Part shown: positions 7,673-17,029 of the stretch, piece by piece
Numbering within the stretch: the first letter of the stretch is position 1
Layout of the letters: the number at the start of each line of letters is the position of its first letter
Source: an uncultured Acetatifactor sp.
GTDB lineage: Bacteria > Bacillota > Clostridia > Lachnospirales > Lachnospiraceae
Direction of reading: 5' to 3'
Length of the DNA: 64,000 nt
NCBI GenBank assembly: GCA_910583845.1
Contig: CAJUAB010000020.1
Coordinates: forward strand, 33,292 to 97,291
Notes under the pieces: generated by a model
Told to the model about the DNA's origin: nothing
The model's input: only the letters and a program-made list of their open reading frames with translations
Database searches by the model: none
Made by a program: the position numbers and the translations under genes

Positions 7673-9166
7673 CTATTGCACAACCAGGTTCGAATACCCC
7701 ATGAGGCTCTCGTCCACGGCCCGGGCGGCCTCCCGGCCCTCCCGTATGGCCCGCACCACCAGGGACTGTCCCCGGTGCATGTCCCCGGCCACAAACACAT
7801 TCTCCGCGCTGGTCCGGTATTGTCCCGGCGCGGTTTTCACATTGGTGCGCTGGTCCAGCTCCACGCCGAAAGCCTCCGCCACATAACTCTGACAGCCCAG
7901 AAATCCGGCGGCAATCAGCACGATGTCTGCTTCCAGAAGCTGCTCACTGCCCTGCACCTCCTGCATATTCATACGTCCACTCTCCGGATCTCTGTTCCAG
8001 GAAAGTTTCACCACTTTCACCGCTTTCAGATTTCCTTCCTTGTCTTTGACAAACTCTTTCACAGTGGACTCGTAGATCCGGGGATCATGGCCGTACAGGG
8101 CGATGGCCTCCTCCTGTCCGTAGTCGGTTTTACAGACTTTGGGCCACTGGGGCCAGGGATTGTCCTGGTTCCTCTGGTCGGGGGCTTTGGGCATCATCTC
8201 GATCTGGGTCACGGCTCTCGCCCCATGGCGGATCGCAGTGCCCACACAGTCATTGCCCGTATCCCCGCCGCCGATAATCACCACCGCCTTTCCCCTGGTG
8301 TCCACATACTTTCCATCCGCGAAATCCGAATCCAGCAGACTCCTGGTGTTGGCTGTCAGAAAATCCACGGCAAAATAAATTCCCCCGGCGTCCCTGCCGG
8401 GAGCCTTGATATCCCTGGGATTGGAAGCGCCGCAGGCCAGCACCACCCGGTCAAAATCCTGCATCAGCTTACGTGCCTTCACATCCCGGCCCACATCCAC
8501 GCCGGTGCGGAAGGTGACCCCCTCCTCCTCCATGATCTTCACCTTGCGGTCTATGATGTGCTTCTCCAGCTTCATGTTGGGAATGCCATACATCAGAAGC
8601 CCCCCGACCCTGTCCGCGCGCTCGAACACCGTGACGCTGTGTCCACGGCGGTTCAGCTGGTCCGCCGCCGCCAGCCCCGAGGGGCCGCTGCCGATGATGG
8701 CCACCTTCTTCCCGGTGCGCCCTCTGGGCGGGTCCGCCGCCGCGAACCCCTGTTGATAGGCATATTCAATAATGGCATACTCATTCTCCTTGGTGGACAC
8801 CGGCTCCCCATTCAGACCGCAGGTGCAGGCAGCTTCGCAAAGCGCCGGGCACACCCGGGAGGTGAACTCCGGAAAGCTGCTGGTCTTCTTCAATCTCTCG
8901 TATGCCTGCTGCCAGTTGCCGTGATACACCAGGTCGTTCCACTCCGGAATCAGATTGTGCAGCGGACAGCCAAAGGACTGCCCGCCCAGCGCCATACCCG
9001 ACTGGCAGAAGGGTACGCCGCACTCCATGCATCTGGCTCCTTGCAACTGCTGCCTCTCCCGGGGCAGATGCTCATGAAATTCCCTGAAATGCTTTATCCT
9101 TTCCAAAGGCGCCGCCGCGGCGGACACCTCCCTCTCATATTCCATAAAACCTGTCGGTTTTCCCAT
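7673..9166 (-). CDS. gltD: Glutamate synthase (NADPH) small subunit
   Basis: A 497-residue flavoprotein that takes electrons from NADPH and passes them to GltB for glutamine-dependent glutamate synthesis. The N-terminal domain carries the cysteine pattern for 4Fe-4S clusters (CMECGVPFC, then CPLH, then CPALCEAACTC). An FAD-binding GSGPSGLAAADQL lies near residue 155, and a second nucleotide site IIGGGDTGNDC near 295. The start has AGGAGG upstream. It follows gltB on the same strand, separated by four and a bit copies of a 120-bp repeat. Length and motifs are typical. Confidence 0.97.
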   Translation of the reverse strand: MGKPTGFMEYEREVSAAAAPLERIKHFREFHEHLPRERQQLQGARCMECGVPFCQSGMALGGQSFGCPLHNLIPEWNDLVYHGNWQQAYERLKKTSSFPEFTSRVCPALCEAACTCGLNGEPVSTKENEYAIIEYAYQQGFAAADPPRGRTGKKVAIIGSGPSGLAAADQLNRRGHSVTVFERADRVGGLLMYGIPNMKLEKHIIDRKVKIMEEEGVTFRTGVDVGRDVKARKLMQDFDRVVLACGASNPRDIKAPGRDAGGIYFAVDFLTANTRSLLDSDFADGKYVDTRGKAVVIIGGGDTGNDCVGTAIRHGARAVTQIEMMPKAPDQRNQDNPWPQWPKVCKTDYGQEEAIALYGHDPRIYESTVKEFVKDKEGNLKAVKVVKLSWNRDPESGRMNMQEVQGSEQLLEADIVLIAAGFLGCQSYVAEAFGVELDQRTNVKTAPGQYRTSAENVFVAGDMHRGQSLVVRAIREGREAARAVDESLMGYSNLVVQ

Positions 9167-9185
9167 TTTTTCTTTCCTCCTAATT

Positions 9186-9697
9186 AAATCGCTGCGCGAT
9201 GGCTCTAAAGGGCAAATTCTCTTCGCCTCACACCTCAGAAAGAAAGTTTCATGAGAAACGCATTCATGTAACTTTCTCTCGTGTGCCTTCGAGACTTTGC
9301 CTTGTAAATCGCTGCGCGATGGCTCTAAAGGGCAAATTCCCTTCGCCTCACACCTCAGAAAGAAAGTTTCATGAGAAACGCATTCATGTAACTTTCTCTC
9401 GTGTGCCTTCGGGACTTTGCCTTGTGAATCGCTGCGTGATGGCTCTAAAGGGCAAATTCTCTTCGTCTCACACCTCAGAAAGAAAGTTTCATGAGAAACG
9501 CACTCGTGGAACTTTCTTTCGTGCGCCTTCGAGACTTTGCCTTGTGAATCGCTGCGCGATGGCTCTAAAGGGCAAATTCTCTTCGCCTCACACCTCAGAA
9601 AGAAAGTTTCATGAGAAACGCACTCATGGAACTTTCTTTCGTGCGCCTTCGGGACTTTGCCTTGTGAATCGCTGCGCGATGGCTCTAAAGGGTAAAG
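9186..9697. repeat. 120-bp tandem repeat between gltB and gltD
   Basis: Units start at 9186, 9306, 9426, 9546 and 9666: four full copies and a partial fifth. Each begins AATCGCTGCGCGAT, contains AGAAAGTT and AACTTTCT able to form a hairpin, and ends in GACTTTGCCTTG. Copies differ at a few positions. A plus-strand frame is open across them but has no ribosome site and mirrors the repeat, so it is not called a gene. A single partial copy lies at 2579-2618. Confidence 0.95.
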
Positions 9698-12600
9698 TTA
9701 CTTCCGCGTGTTGGCGTAAAACGCCTCGATCTGCGCCTGCTCCGCGCTCAGTCCCTTCTCCTCCATCTGCACGATCGTCCTCTGCATCCGCTCGTAGTCG
9801 TGAGGAATGATTTTCTTGAATCTGGGCAGATATTCCTCAAAGTGTTCCAGTACTTCCCGCCCTTTCTCCGAGCCCGTCATCGCCACATGTTCCCGGATCA
9901 TCTCTTTCAGTTCCTGCACGTCATATTTGGATGTGATCTCATAAGAGGAAATCATCTCCTTGTTGAGCCGCCTGTACAAATCATTGCCCTCGTCCAGTAC
10001 ATAAGCCACGCCGCCGCTCATACCGGCGGCAAAATTCTTTCCTGTGGGCCCCAGAACCACCACGCAGCCCCCAGTCATATACTCGCAGCCATGGTCCCCC
10101 ACGCCCTCCACTACGGCCCGGGCTCCGGAGTTGCGCACACAGAAGCGCTCGCCCGCCACGCCGTTGATAAAGGCCTTGCCGCTGGTGGCCCCGTACAGGG
10201 CCACATTGCCGATTATAATATTCTCCGCCGCCTTGAAGCGGCTTCCCCGGGGCGGATAGACCACCAGCTTGCCGCCGGAGAGTCCCTTGCCGAAGTAATC
10301 ATTGGAGTCCCCGATCAATTCCAGCGTCAATCCCCTGGGGATAAACGCGCCGAAGGACTGCCCGCCCGCGCCGCAGCACTGGATATGGTAAGTGTCCTCC
10401 TCCAGCGTATCCCCGTATCTTCTGGTAATCTCGCTGCCCAGAATGGTGCCGAAAGCCCTGTCCGTATTGCCCACTTCCACGGAGACACTGCGCTTTTTGC
10501 CTGCCTCCAGAGCCTTGGACAGCTGCCTGCGCAGCACTTTTTCGTCCAGCGTCTTTTCCAGCGCGAAATCATATACCTGCCCAGGATCAAAAACCGCGCT
10601 TCCCTTCATGCCCACATAGGGATTCTCCAGAATCCGGGACAGATCCACCTCCTGCTGCCGTCTCGTCAGATCCTCCCGCACTTTCAGCAGATCTGTGCGT
10701 CCCACCAGCTCATCCACGGTCCTGACCCCCAGCCGGGCCATATATTCCCGCAGTTCCCGGGCGATAAAGCGCATAAAATTCTCCACATACTCCGGCTTGC
10801 CCCGGAAATTCCTGCGAAGCCGGGGGTTCTGGGTCGCCACGCCCACCGGACAGGTGTCCAGATTGCACACCCGCATCATGACGCAGCCCATGGTCACCAG
10901 GGGCGCTGTGGCAAAGCCAAACTCCTCCGCCCCCAGAATGGCCGCTATGGCCACATCCCGGCCGCTCATCAGCTTGCCGTCGGTCTCGATGCGCACCCGG
11001 CTCCGCAGGCCGTTCATGATCAGGGTCTGGTGCGTCTCCGCCAGCCCCAGCTCCCAGGGCAGGCCCGCGTTGTGGATGGAGCTTCTGGGTGCCGCGCCCG
11101 TACCCCCGTCATAGCCGGACACCAGAATCACCTGGGCCCCGGCCTTGGCCACGCCCGCCGCCACGGTGCCAACCCCCGCCTCGGACACCAGCTTTACGGA
11201 GATTCTCGCCTGCGTATTGGCGTTCTTGAGATCATAGATCAGCTGGGCCAGATCTTCGATGGAATAAATATCGTGGTGGGGCGGCGGGGAAATCAGAGAC
11301 ACGCCGGGAGTGGAGTGCCGGGTTCTGGCGATCCAGGGGTACACCTTCCCCCCGGGCAGATGTCCGCCCTCGCCGGGCTTCGCGCCCTGGGCCATCTTGA
11401 TCTGAATCTCCCTGGCGCTGACCAGATAGCGGCTGGTCACGCCGAAGCGCCCGCTGGCCACCTGTTTGATGGCAGAGCAGCGATCCAGGCCGTCCGGCGA
11501 CGGCATCAGCCGCTCCGGTTCCTCGCCTCCCTCCCCGGAATTGCTCTTCCCATGCAGACGGTTCATGGCGATGGCCATGGTCTCGTGGGCCTCCTTGGAG
11601 ATGGAGCCATAGGACATGGCCCCCGTCTTGAACCGGGTCACTATGCTTTCCACCGGCTCCACGGAATCCAAAGGGATACCCTTTTCCGGATAGGCAAAAT
11701 CCATCAGTCCCCGCAGATTTTTTACCGATTCCTCATCGTTCACCAAAGCGGTATACTGTTTGAACATCTCATAGTCCCCCCGCCTGGTGGACTCCTGCAG
11801 CAGATGGATGGTGACCGGATTGTACAGATGTTCCTCCCCGCCGCTGCGCAGCTTGTGGTGGCCCGGGCTGTCCAGGGTCAGGTCATTGTGAAGCCCCAGG
11901 GGATCAAAGGCCATGGAGTGCAGCCGGTCCGTGTCCTCCTCTATATCCTTAAGGGTAATGCCGCCCACACGGCTCACGGTGCCCGCGAAATAGCGCTCAA
12001 TGACTTCCGGGGCGATGCCCACGGCCTCAAAAATTTTGGACCCCTGATAGGACTGTATCGTGCTGATGCCCATCTTGGAGGCGATCTTTACAATCCCGTG
12101 GAGCACAGCGCTGTTGTAGTCATCCACCGCCGCATAGTAATCTTTATCCAGCATATTGCTGTCAATCAATTCCCGGATGGTCTCCTGGGCCAGATAGGGA
12201 TTGATGGCACAGGCCCCATAGCCCAGCAGCGTGGCGAAGTGATGTACTTCCCTGGGCTCGCCGGATTCCAGGATCAGCGCCACTCTGGTGCGCTTTTTGG
12301 TGCGCACCAGATACTGGTTCAGCGCCGACACCGCCAGCAGGGAGGGGATGGCTACATGGTTCTCATCCACGCCCCGGTCAGACAGAATCAGCACATTGGC
12401 CCCTTCCCGGTAAGCCCGGTCCGCCTCCACATACAGCCTGTCGATGGCCCGCTCCAGGCTGGTATTCTTATAGTAGGTGATGGGGACCACTTCCACCTTG
12501 AAGCCCTCCACCTTCATCTCCTTGATCTTCAGCAGATCCGTGCTGGTCAGGATGGGATTATTTACCTTAAGCACCTTGCAGTTCTCCGGAGATTCCCGCA

Positions 12601-14245
12601 GCAGATTCCCCTCCGCGCCGATATACACCGTGGTGGAGGTCACAATCTCCTCCCGGATGGCATCGATGGGCGGATTGGTCACCTGGGCAAAAAGCTGCTT
12701 GAAGAAATGGAACAGGGGATGATGGGTCCTGCTGAGAACCGGCAGGGGGGTATCCACACCCATAGCGGCGATGGCCTCCCCGCCTTTCTCGGCCATGGGC
12801 AGGATGCCGGTCTTTAGCTCGTCATAGGTATATCCGAAGGCTTTCTGAATCCGCTGCCTCTCCTCCTGCCCGTATTCGGGCACCCGTCTGTTGGGAATCT
12901 TCAAATCACGCAGTTCCACCAGATTGTTGTCCAGCCATTCGCCGTAGGGCTGCCTGGAGGCATAGCTTTCCTTTAGCAGGTCGTCGTCCATGACCTCCCC
13001 CCTGACTGTGTCCACCAGCAGCATCTTGCCGGGGCGCAGGCGGTCTTTTCTGATGATTCTGTCGGGAGCGATGTCCAGTACTCCCACCTCGGAGGACAGA
13101 ATCAGCTGATCGTCCGAGGTGATCATGTAGCGGGAAGGGCGCAGACCGTTGCGGTCCAGCACCGCCCCCATCACATCTCCGTCAGAAAACAGGATGGAAG
13201 CCGGACCGTCCCAGGGCTCCATCATGGTGGCATAATACTGGTAGAAATCTCTCTTGCGCTGGGACATGGCTCTGTCGCCGCTCCAGGGCTCCGGGATGGC
13301 AACCATCACCGCCAGCGGCAGTTCCATGCCGCTCATCACCAGAAATTCCAGGGTGTTGTCCAGCATGGCGGAATCGGAGCCGGTCTTGCTGATGGCGGGC
13401 AGCACCTTGTGCAGCTGTCCCCGCAGGTGCTCGGAATCCATGTTTTCCTCCCGGGCCAGCATCTTGTCCGCGTTGCCCCGGATGGTGTTGATCTCCCCGT
13501 TATGTACGATAAAGCGGTTGGGATGAGCCCTCTCCCAGCTGGGATTGGTGTTGGTGGAAAAGCGGGAATGCACGATGGCGATGGCCGAGGCGTAATCCGG
13601 GCTCTGCAAATCCGCATAGAAGGTCCGAAGCTGCCCCACCAGGAACATCCCCTTGTATACGATGGTGCGGCTGGACAGGGATACCACATAGGTATCGTCG
13701 GTGGACTGTTCGAACACCCTGCGGGCGATGTAGAGTCTGCGGTCAAAGGCCAGCCCCCGCTCCACATCGGCAGGCTTTTCCACAAAAGCCTGCATGATGC
13801 AGGGCATGCACTCCACCGCCTTATGCCCCAGCACAGCGGGAAAGGTGGGCACTTCCCGCCAGCCCAGAAATTTCAGGCCCTCCTTCCGGACGATGATCTC
13901 GAACATCTTTTTGGCCTGATTGCGGCGCAGTTCCTCCTGCGGGAAGAAAAACATGCCCACACCGTACTCCCGCTCCCCGCCGATCTCCAGACCCATGGCC
14001 CGGGTTACTCGCTTGAAAAACGCATGGGGCACCTGGGTCAGTATGCCCACGCCGTCTCCGGTCTTTCCCTCCGCGTCCCTGCCCGCCCTGTGCTCCAGAT
14101 TTTCCACGATTTTCAGGGCGTTCTCCACTGTGGCATGAGTCTTCTCCCCCTTTATGTTCACACAGGCTCCTATGCCGCAGTTGTCGTGCTCAAACTCTTC
14201 CCTGTACAGGGGAGCCTGGGGCAGCTGATTTTTTACGTCAAACAT
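9698..14245 (-). CDS. gltB: Glutamate synthase large subunit
   Basis: A 1515-residue enzyme with an N-terminal glutaminase domain, central domain, FMN-binding synthase domain and C-terminal beta-helix. It makes two glutamates from glutamine and 2-oxoglutarate with GltD. The start ATG 14245 was chosen because AAGGAG lies 8 bases upstream; an in-frame extension to 14335 is only the 112-bp repeat. The nucleophile is Cys23 in HDNCGIGA, so a short propeptide is probably removed. CVMMRVCNLDTCPVG supplies the 3Fe-4S cysteines. The C-terminal GG-rich GXXGG repeats (GGQSFGAF, GKGLSGGKL, GERFCVRNSGA) match the GltB beta-helix. Confidence 0.97.
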   Translation of the reverse strand: MFDVKNQLPQAPLYREEFEHDNCGIGACVNIKGEKTHATVENALKIVENLEHRAGRDAEGKTGDGVGILTQVPHAFFKRVTRAMGLEIGGEREYGVGMFFFPQEELRRNQAKKMFEIIVRKEGLKFLGWREVPTFPAVLGHKAVECMPCIMQAFVEKPADVERGLAFDRRLYIARRVFEQSTDDTYVVSLSSRTIVYKGMFLVGQLRTFYADLQSPDYASAIAIVHSRFSTNTNPSWERAHPNRFIVHNGEINTIRGNADKMLAREENMDSEHLRGQLHKVLPAISKTGSDSAMLDNTLEFLVMSGMELPLAVMVAIPEPWSGDRAMSQRKRDFYQYYATMMEPWDGPASILFSDGDVMGAVLDRNGLRPSRYMITSDDQLILSSEVGVLDIAPDRIIRKDRLRPGKMLLVDTVRGEVMDDDLLKESYASRQPYGEWLDNNLVELRDLKIPNRRVPEYGQEERQRIQKAFGYTYDELKTGILPMAEKGGEAIAAMGVDTPLPVLSRTHHPLFHFFKQLFAQVTNPPIDAIREEIVTSTTVYIGAEGNLLRESPENCKVLKVNNPILTSTDLLKIKEMKVEGFKVEVVPITYYKNTSLERAIDRLYVEADRAYREGANVLILSDRGVDENHVAIPSLLAVSALNQYLVRTKKRTRVALILESGEPREVHHFATLLGYGACAINPYLAQETIRELIDSNMLDKDYYAAVDDYNSAVLHGIVKIASKMGISTIQSYQGSKIFEAVGIAPEVIERYFAGTVSRVGGITLKDIEEDTDRLHSMAFDPLGLHNDLTLDSPGHHKLRSGGEEHLYNPVTIHLLQESTRRGDYEMFKQYTALVNDEESVKNLRGLMDFAYPEKGIPLDSVEPVESIVTRFKTGAMSYGSISKEAHETMAIAMNRLHGKSNSGEGGEEPERLMPSPDGLDRCSAIKQVASGRFGVTSRYLVSAREIQIKMAQGAKPGEGGHLPGGKVYPWIARTRHSTPGVSLISPPPHHDIYSIEDLAQLIYDLKNANTQARISVKLVSEAGVGTVAAGVAKAGAQVILVSGYDGGTGAAPRSSIHNAGLPWELGLAETHQTLIMNGLRSRVRIETDGKLMSGRDVAIAAILGAEEFGFATAPLVTMGCVMMRVCNLDTCPVGVATQNPRLRRNFRGKPEYVENFMRFIARELREYMARLGVRTVDELVGRTDLLKVREDLTRRQQEVDLSRILENPYVGMKGSAVFDPGQVYDFALEKTLDEKVLRRQLSKALEAGKKRSVSVEVGNTDRAFGTILGSEITRRYGDTLEEDTYHIQCCGAGGQSFGAFIPRGLTLELIGDSNDYFGKGLSGGKLVVYPPRGSRFKAAENIIIGNVALYGATSGKAFINGVAGERFCVRNSGARAVVEGVGDHGCEYMTGGCVVVLGPTGKNFAAGMSGGVAYVLDEGNDLYRRLNKEMISSYEITSKYDVQELKEMIREHVAMTGSEKGREVLEHFEEYLPRFKKIIPHDYERMQRTIVQMEEKGLSAEQAQIEAFYANTRK

Positions 14246-14273
14246 ATGTCCGATCTCCTTTCTAATATTTAGA

Positions 14274-14596
14274 GTTCCGTCTCTGCACTCCCGGGCCCTC
14301 GCCAGGGGAGAAATTTTCAGCTGCATAGGGCGCATCTGAAATTTCTCCCGGGCCCTTCCGTTTCGAGACTGTTTTTTGATTTTGAGTTCCGTCTCTGCAC
14401 TCTCGGGCCCTCGCCAGGGGAGAAATTTTCAGCTGCATAGGGCGCATCTGAAATTTCTCCCGGGCCCTTCCGTTTCGAGACTGTTTTTTTGATTTTGAGT
14501 TCCGTCTCTGCACTGCGGTGCCCCTGAGGGGGAGAAATTTTCAGCTGCAAAAAGCGCATCTGAAATTTCTCCCGGGCCCCTGCGTTGCGAGACTGA
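14274..14596. repeat. 112-bp structured repeat, three copies upstream of gltB
   Basis: Units start at 14274, 14386 and 14499 with GTTCCGTCTCTGCACT. Inside each, GGGAGAAATTTTCAG and CTGAAATTTCTCCC pair almost perfectly around a 15-base loop, flanked by GGGCCC blocks and an outer GTCTC/GAGAC pair, then a T-run. The third copy is diverged. More copies lie at 16826-17029. The units would be in the gltB leader RNA. Confidence 0.93.
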
Positions 14597-14663
14597 CATA
14601 GAGTTTCAGGCGTCTGCGAAACTCTGTCCGCAAGTGACGAAGCCGGTCAGTCCACTGAAACGC

Positions 14664-14702
14664 AAAAAGTCGCAATGAGGCCTTTATGCACCTCATTGCG
14701 AC
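14664..14702 (-). terminator. Strong hairpin with T-run between HAD-CPBP gene and gltB
   Basis: A perfect 12-bp stem (GTCGCAATGAGG with CCTCATTGCGAC) and a 10-base loop are followed on the minus strand by TTTTT. It fits an intrinsic terminator for the HAD-CPBP transcript. It also lies only a few bases downstream of the putative promoter at 14716-14744, so it could shape the gltB leader. Confidence 0.85.
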
Positions 14703-14715
14703 TTACTTGACGTAT

Positions 14716-14744
14716 ACTATACAACGTTTTCTGCAAATTGTAAA
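14716..14744 (-). promoter_or_regulatory. Putative sigma-A promoter for gltBD
   Basis: On the minus strand TTTACA (14744-14739) and TATAGT (14721-14716) are 17 bp apart, a near-consensus promoter. Transcription would begin close to 14709, directly before the hairpin at 14702-14664. Confidence 0.6.
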
Positions 14745-14770
14745 TAAAAACTTTTTCGTGAATTGTCTGA

Positions 14771-16297
14771 CTATTCGACAACTGGCCCTTTCAGCTTTCT
14801 TTTGTCAAAATCCAGCAGCCGGATTCCCACAATTGTCACCACAGTACACACAGCAGCGGCAGCCCAGCTGTGGATCAATGTGTCTGAAATCCCTGTGTTG
14901 CTCAATATATAGGCCAGGCAATTAGCCAGCATGTGTACCAGCACCGGCCATAGAAAGCTGCCAAAATATTCGTACAGATACGAAAGCAGCAGTCCCATGA
15001 TAAATCCGTATACGCCCTGGACCGGGTTCATGTGGTACAGTCCGAACAGCAGTGCGGAGATCAGCATGGCCAGGGGAAGTCTGTAGTTCCTTCTTAACTC
15101 GTTATACACAATGCCTCGAAAAACCAGCTCTTCCGCCAGGGGGGATATGACGCCGTAACAGAAAAGCCCCACTGCCAGGGCGGCGGACAGCTGGCCCTGG
15201 GCCACCGCCTGATAGGCCGCGGAATTGTCGATGACGCCCGTCAGGTCAAACAGCAGATTCAGCCCCAGCACGGCGCAGCAGCTGACCAGCAGAGCAATGA
15301 GATAGTTTCTGGGGCGCTCTCTGCGCAGATGGCTCAGCGCCATGCGTTTCCTGGCCTCCCGCAGCACGGGCCGCGCCGTGGGAAGCAGGGCCACCCCGGC
15401 CACCCCAAAGGACAGGGCGCTCATAATGGCCCCCAGATTGCCCATATACCCCAGTTCCCCCGTTGCCGTCTCCCGATAGTAGAGCCATTGCCAGAGCCCG
15501 GGGGGCACCGCCGGTTCGATCTTCACCGCCAGCCATAGGGCCCCGTAGGAAGCCGCCTGGCGGATCATCAGAAACAACAGAAAGGGAAACAATAAGGGCC
15601 CTATGCTGCCCATAAAGCCCTTGGGACGCACCTCACACAGCTCGCGAAGCAAAAAGTCCTCAAGCTCCTCCACGCTCTCCACAATGTAATCCGCGTGGGC
15701 CTGGCGCAGTTCCTCCATGCCGCCGTAGCCGTAAGCCACGCCCACGCTCTCCACATTCATGGCCCGGGCACCCTCCACGTCAAAGCGCCGGTCCCCGATC
15801 ATATATACTTCGTTATAGAGAATGGGCTTGTGGCCAAAAAGCTGCCGCAGCGCCTCCGCGACCACCTGGTCCTTGTCGGTGCGGCTGCCGTCCAGTTCGC
15901 TTCCCACCACCACTTTGAAATACGGGCGGATCTGGAAGTGTTCCAGGATTTTCTCCACAAACACCGTGGGCTTGCTGGAGGCCACCGCCAGGCGGAAGCC
16001 CTTCTCACTGAGCATTTTCAGCATCGAAGCCATCCCCGGATAGATTTCATTCTCATAGAGGCCCTTATCCCGGAAACGCTCCCGATATTTCTCCACAGCC
16101 TCCAGCGCCCGTTCCTCCTCCATGCCGTAAAACTCCATAAAACTTTCTTTCAGAGGAGGCCCGATAAAGGGTTCCAGCTTGTCCAGATCCGGCTCCTCAA
16201 TCCCAAGGCTATGTAGAGCATACTGCACACAGGTGGTAATTCCCATCTTGGGATCTGTCAACGTGCCGTCCAAATCAAACAGAAAATATTTTTTCAT
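14771..16297 (-). CDS. HAD phosphatase fused to CPBP intramembrane protease
   Basis: A 508-residue two-part protein. Residues 1-about 215 are a haloacid dehalogenase phosphatase of the PGP type: FDLDGTLTD (motif I), SSKPT (motif II), a Lys in TDKDQ and MIGDRRFD (motif III/IV). Residues about 225-500 are membrane-embedded, with about eight hydrophobic segments, and carry the CPBP (Abi) motifs EELVFRG, FGLYHMNP and VHMLANC. CPBP proteins are glutamic-type proteases or prenyl-processing-like enzymes of the membrane. The ATG has GAGGAG upstream and lies 3 bp after greA. No frameshift joins the halves. The fusion is unusual, and its joint role is unknown. Confidence 0.9.
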   Translation of the reverse strand: MKKYFLFDLDGTLTDPKMGITTCVQYALHSLGIEEPDLDKLEPFIGPPLKESFMEFYGMEEERALEAVEKYRERFRDKGLYENEIYPGMASMLKMLSEKGFRLAVASSKPTVFVEKILEHFQIRPYFKVVVGSELDGSRTDKDQVVAEALRQLFGHKPILYNEVYMIGDRRFDVEGARAMNVESVGVAYGYGGMEELRQAHADYIVESVEELEDFLLRELCEVRPKGFMGSIGPLLFPFLLFLMIRQAASYGALWLAVKIEPAVPPGLWQWLYYRETATGELGYMGNLGAIMSALSFGVAGVALLPTARPVLREARKRMALSHLRRERPRNYLIALLVSCCAVLGLNLLFDLTGVIDNSAAYQAVAQGQLSAALAVGLFCYGVISPLAEELVFRGIVYNELRRNYRLPLAMLISALLFGLYHMNPVQGVYGFIMGLLLSYLYEYFGSFLWPVLVHMLANCLAYILSNTGISDTLIHSWAAAAVCTVVTIVGIRLLDFDKRKLKGPVVE

Positions 16298-16300
16298 CCT

Positions 16301-16804
16301 CTAAAAACTCCTCAATTCCACACTGTCATCGTCCTCTGTATTTTCGATCTCCCTGATCCTGACCTCATAGCCGATGGCGTCATTCACCTGCACATGCACC
16401 ACCTCTCCCACCTTGTGCCCCAGCAGCGCCCGGCCCAGGGGGGACTCGTTGCTGATCAGCCCTTCCAGGGAATTTCCCCGGACCGTGGTGACGATCCGGT
16501 ATTTCTCCACACTGCCGTCATCCAGCATTTCCACCGTCACCGTATTGTTCATGCCCACCTCGTCCTCCGCCGAGACATCGGAGATCACCTGGGCCGTGCG
16601 GATCATGCGCTCCAGATACCGAATCCGGCTTTCATTCTGGTTCTTGGCTTTCTTGGCCGCATAGTACTCAAAATTCTCGCTGAGGTCCCCATGGGCCCTG
16701 GCCTCCTTCACATCCTCCAGAAGCCTTGGCCGCTCCACCAGCCGCCGCTGCTCGATCTCTTCCTCCATCTTCCGTATATCGCTCTCTGTCAATTTATCGT
16801 ACAT
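16301..16804 (-). CDS. greA: Transcription elongation factor GreA/GreB family
   Basis: A 167-residue factor that rescues backtracked RNA polymerase by stimulating transcript cleavage. The N-terminal coiled coil (about 8-80) holds the acidic tip in HGDLSENFEYYAAK, with the Asp and Glu that act in the polymerase secondary channel. The C-terminal FKBP-like domain has SPLGRALLGHKVGE. The ATG is preceded by AAAGGA. It starts the greA/HAD-CPBP pair, downstream of 112-bp repeat copies. Confidence 0.93.
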   Translation of the reverse strand: MYDKLTESDIRKMEEEIEQRRLVERPRLLEDVKEARAHGDLSENFEYYAAKKAKNQNESRIRYLERMIRTAQVISDVSAEDEVGMNNTVTVEMLDDGSVEKYRIVTTVRGNSLEGLISNESPLGRALLGHKVGEVVHVQVNDAIGYEVRIREIENTEDDDSVELRSF

Positions 16805-16825
16805 ATTTTTCCTTTCTTATTTTAA

Positions 16826-17029
16826 GTTCCGTCTCTGCACTCCCGGGCCCTCCCGTTCCGAGACTGTTTTTCTGGTTGGCGTTCCGTCTCTTCACTCCAG
16901 GGCCCACTCTGGGGGAGTAATTTTCAGCTGCATAGCGCGCATCTGAAAATTCTCCCGCGCCCTTCCGTTCCGAGACTGTTTTTCTGGTTGGAGTTCCGTC
17001 TCTTCACTCCAGGGCCCACTCTCTTCCTC
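16826..17029. repeat. 112-bp structured repeat, second locus
   Basis: Unit starts at 16826 (short, lacking the inner hairpin), 16881 (full, with AATTTTCAG pairing with CTGAAAATT) and 16993 (cut off at the stop of the MraY-like gene). It is the same family as 14274-14596, with its own variants such as TCTTCACTCCAGGGCC. Confidence 0.9.

Noticed and set aside
9199..9810. Plus-strand 203-codon frame across the 120-bp repeats
   Set aside because: It only mirrors the repeat period, has no ribosome site and runs into the gltB 3' end.
9800..12817. Very long plus-strand frame opposite gltB
   Set aside because: It is an antisense shadow of a GC-rich gene; the minus-strand product is clearly GltB.
14246..14335. 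N-terminal extension of GltB
   Set aside because: It translates the 112-bp repeat; the AAGGAG-led ATG at 14245 places Cys23 as expected after a short propeptide.
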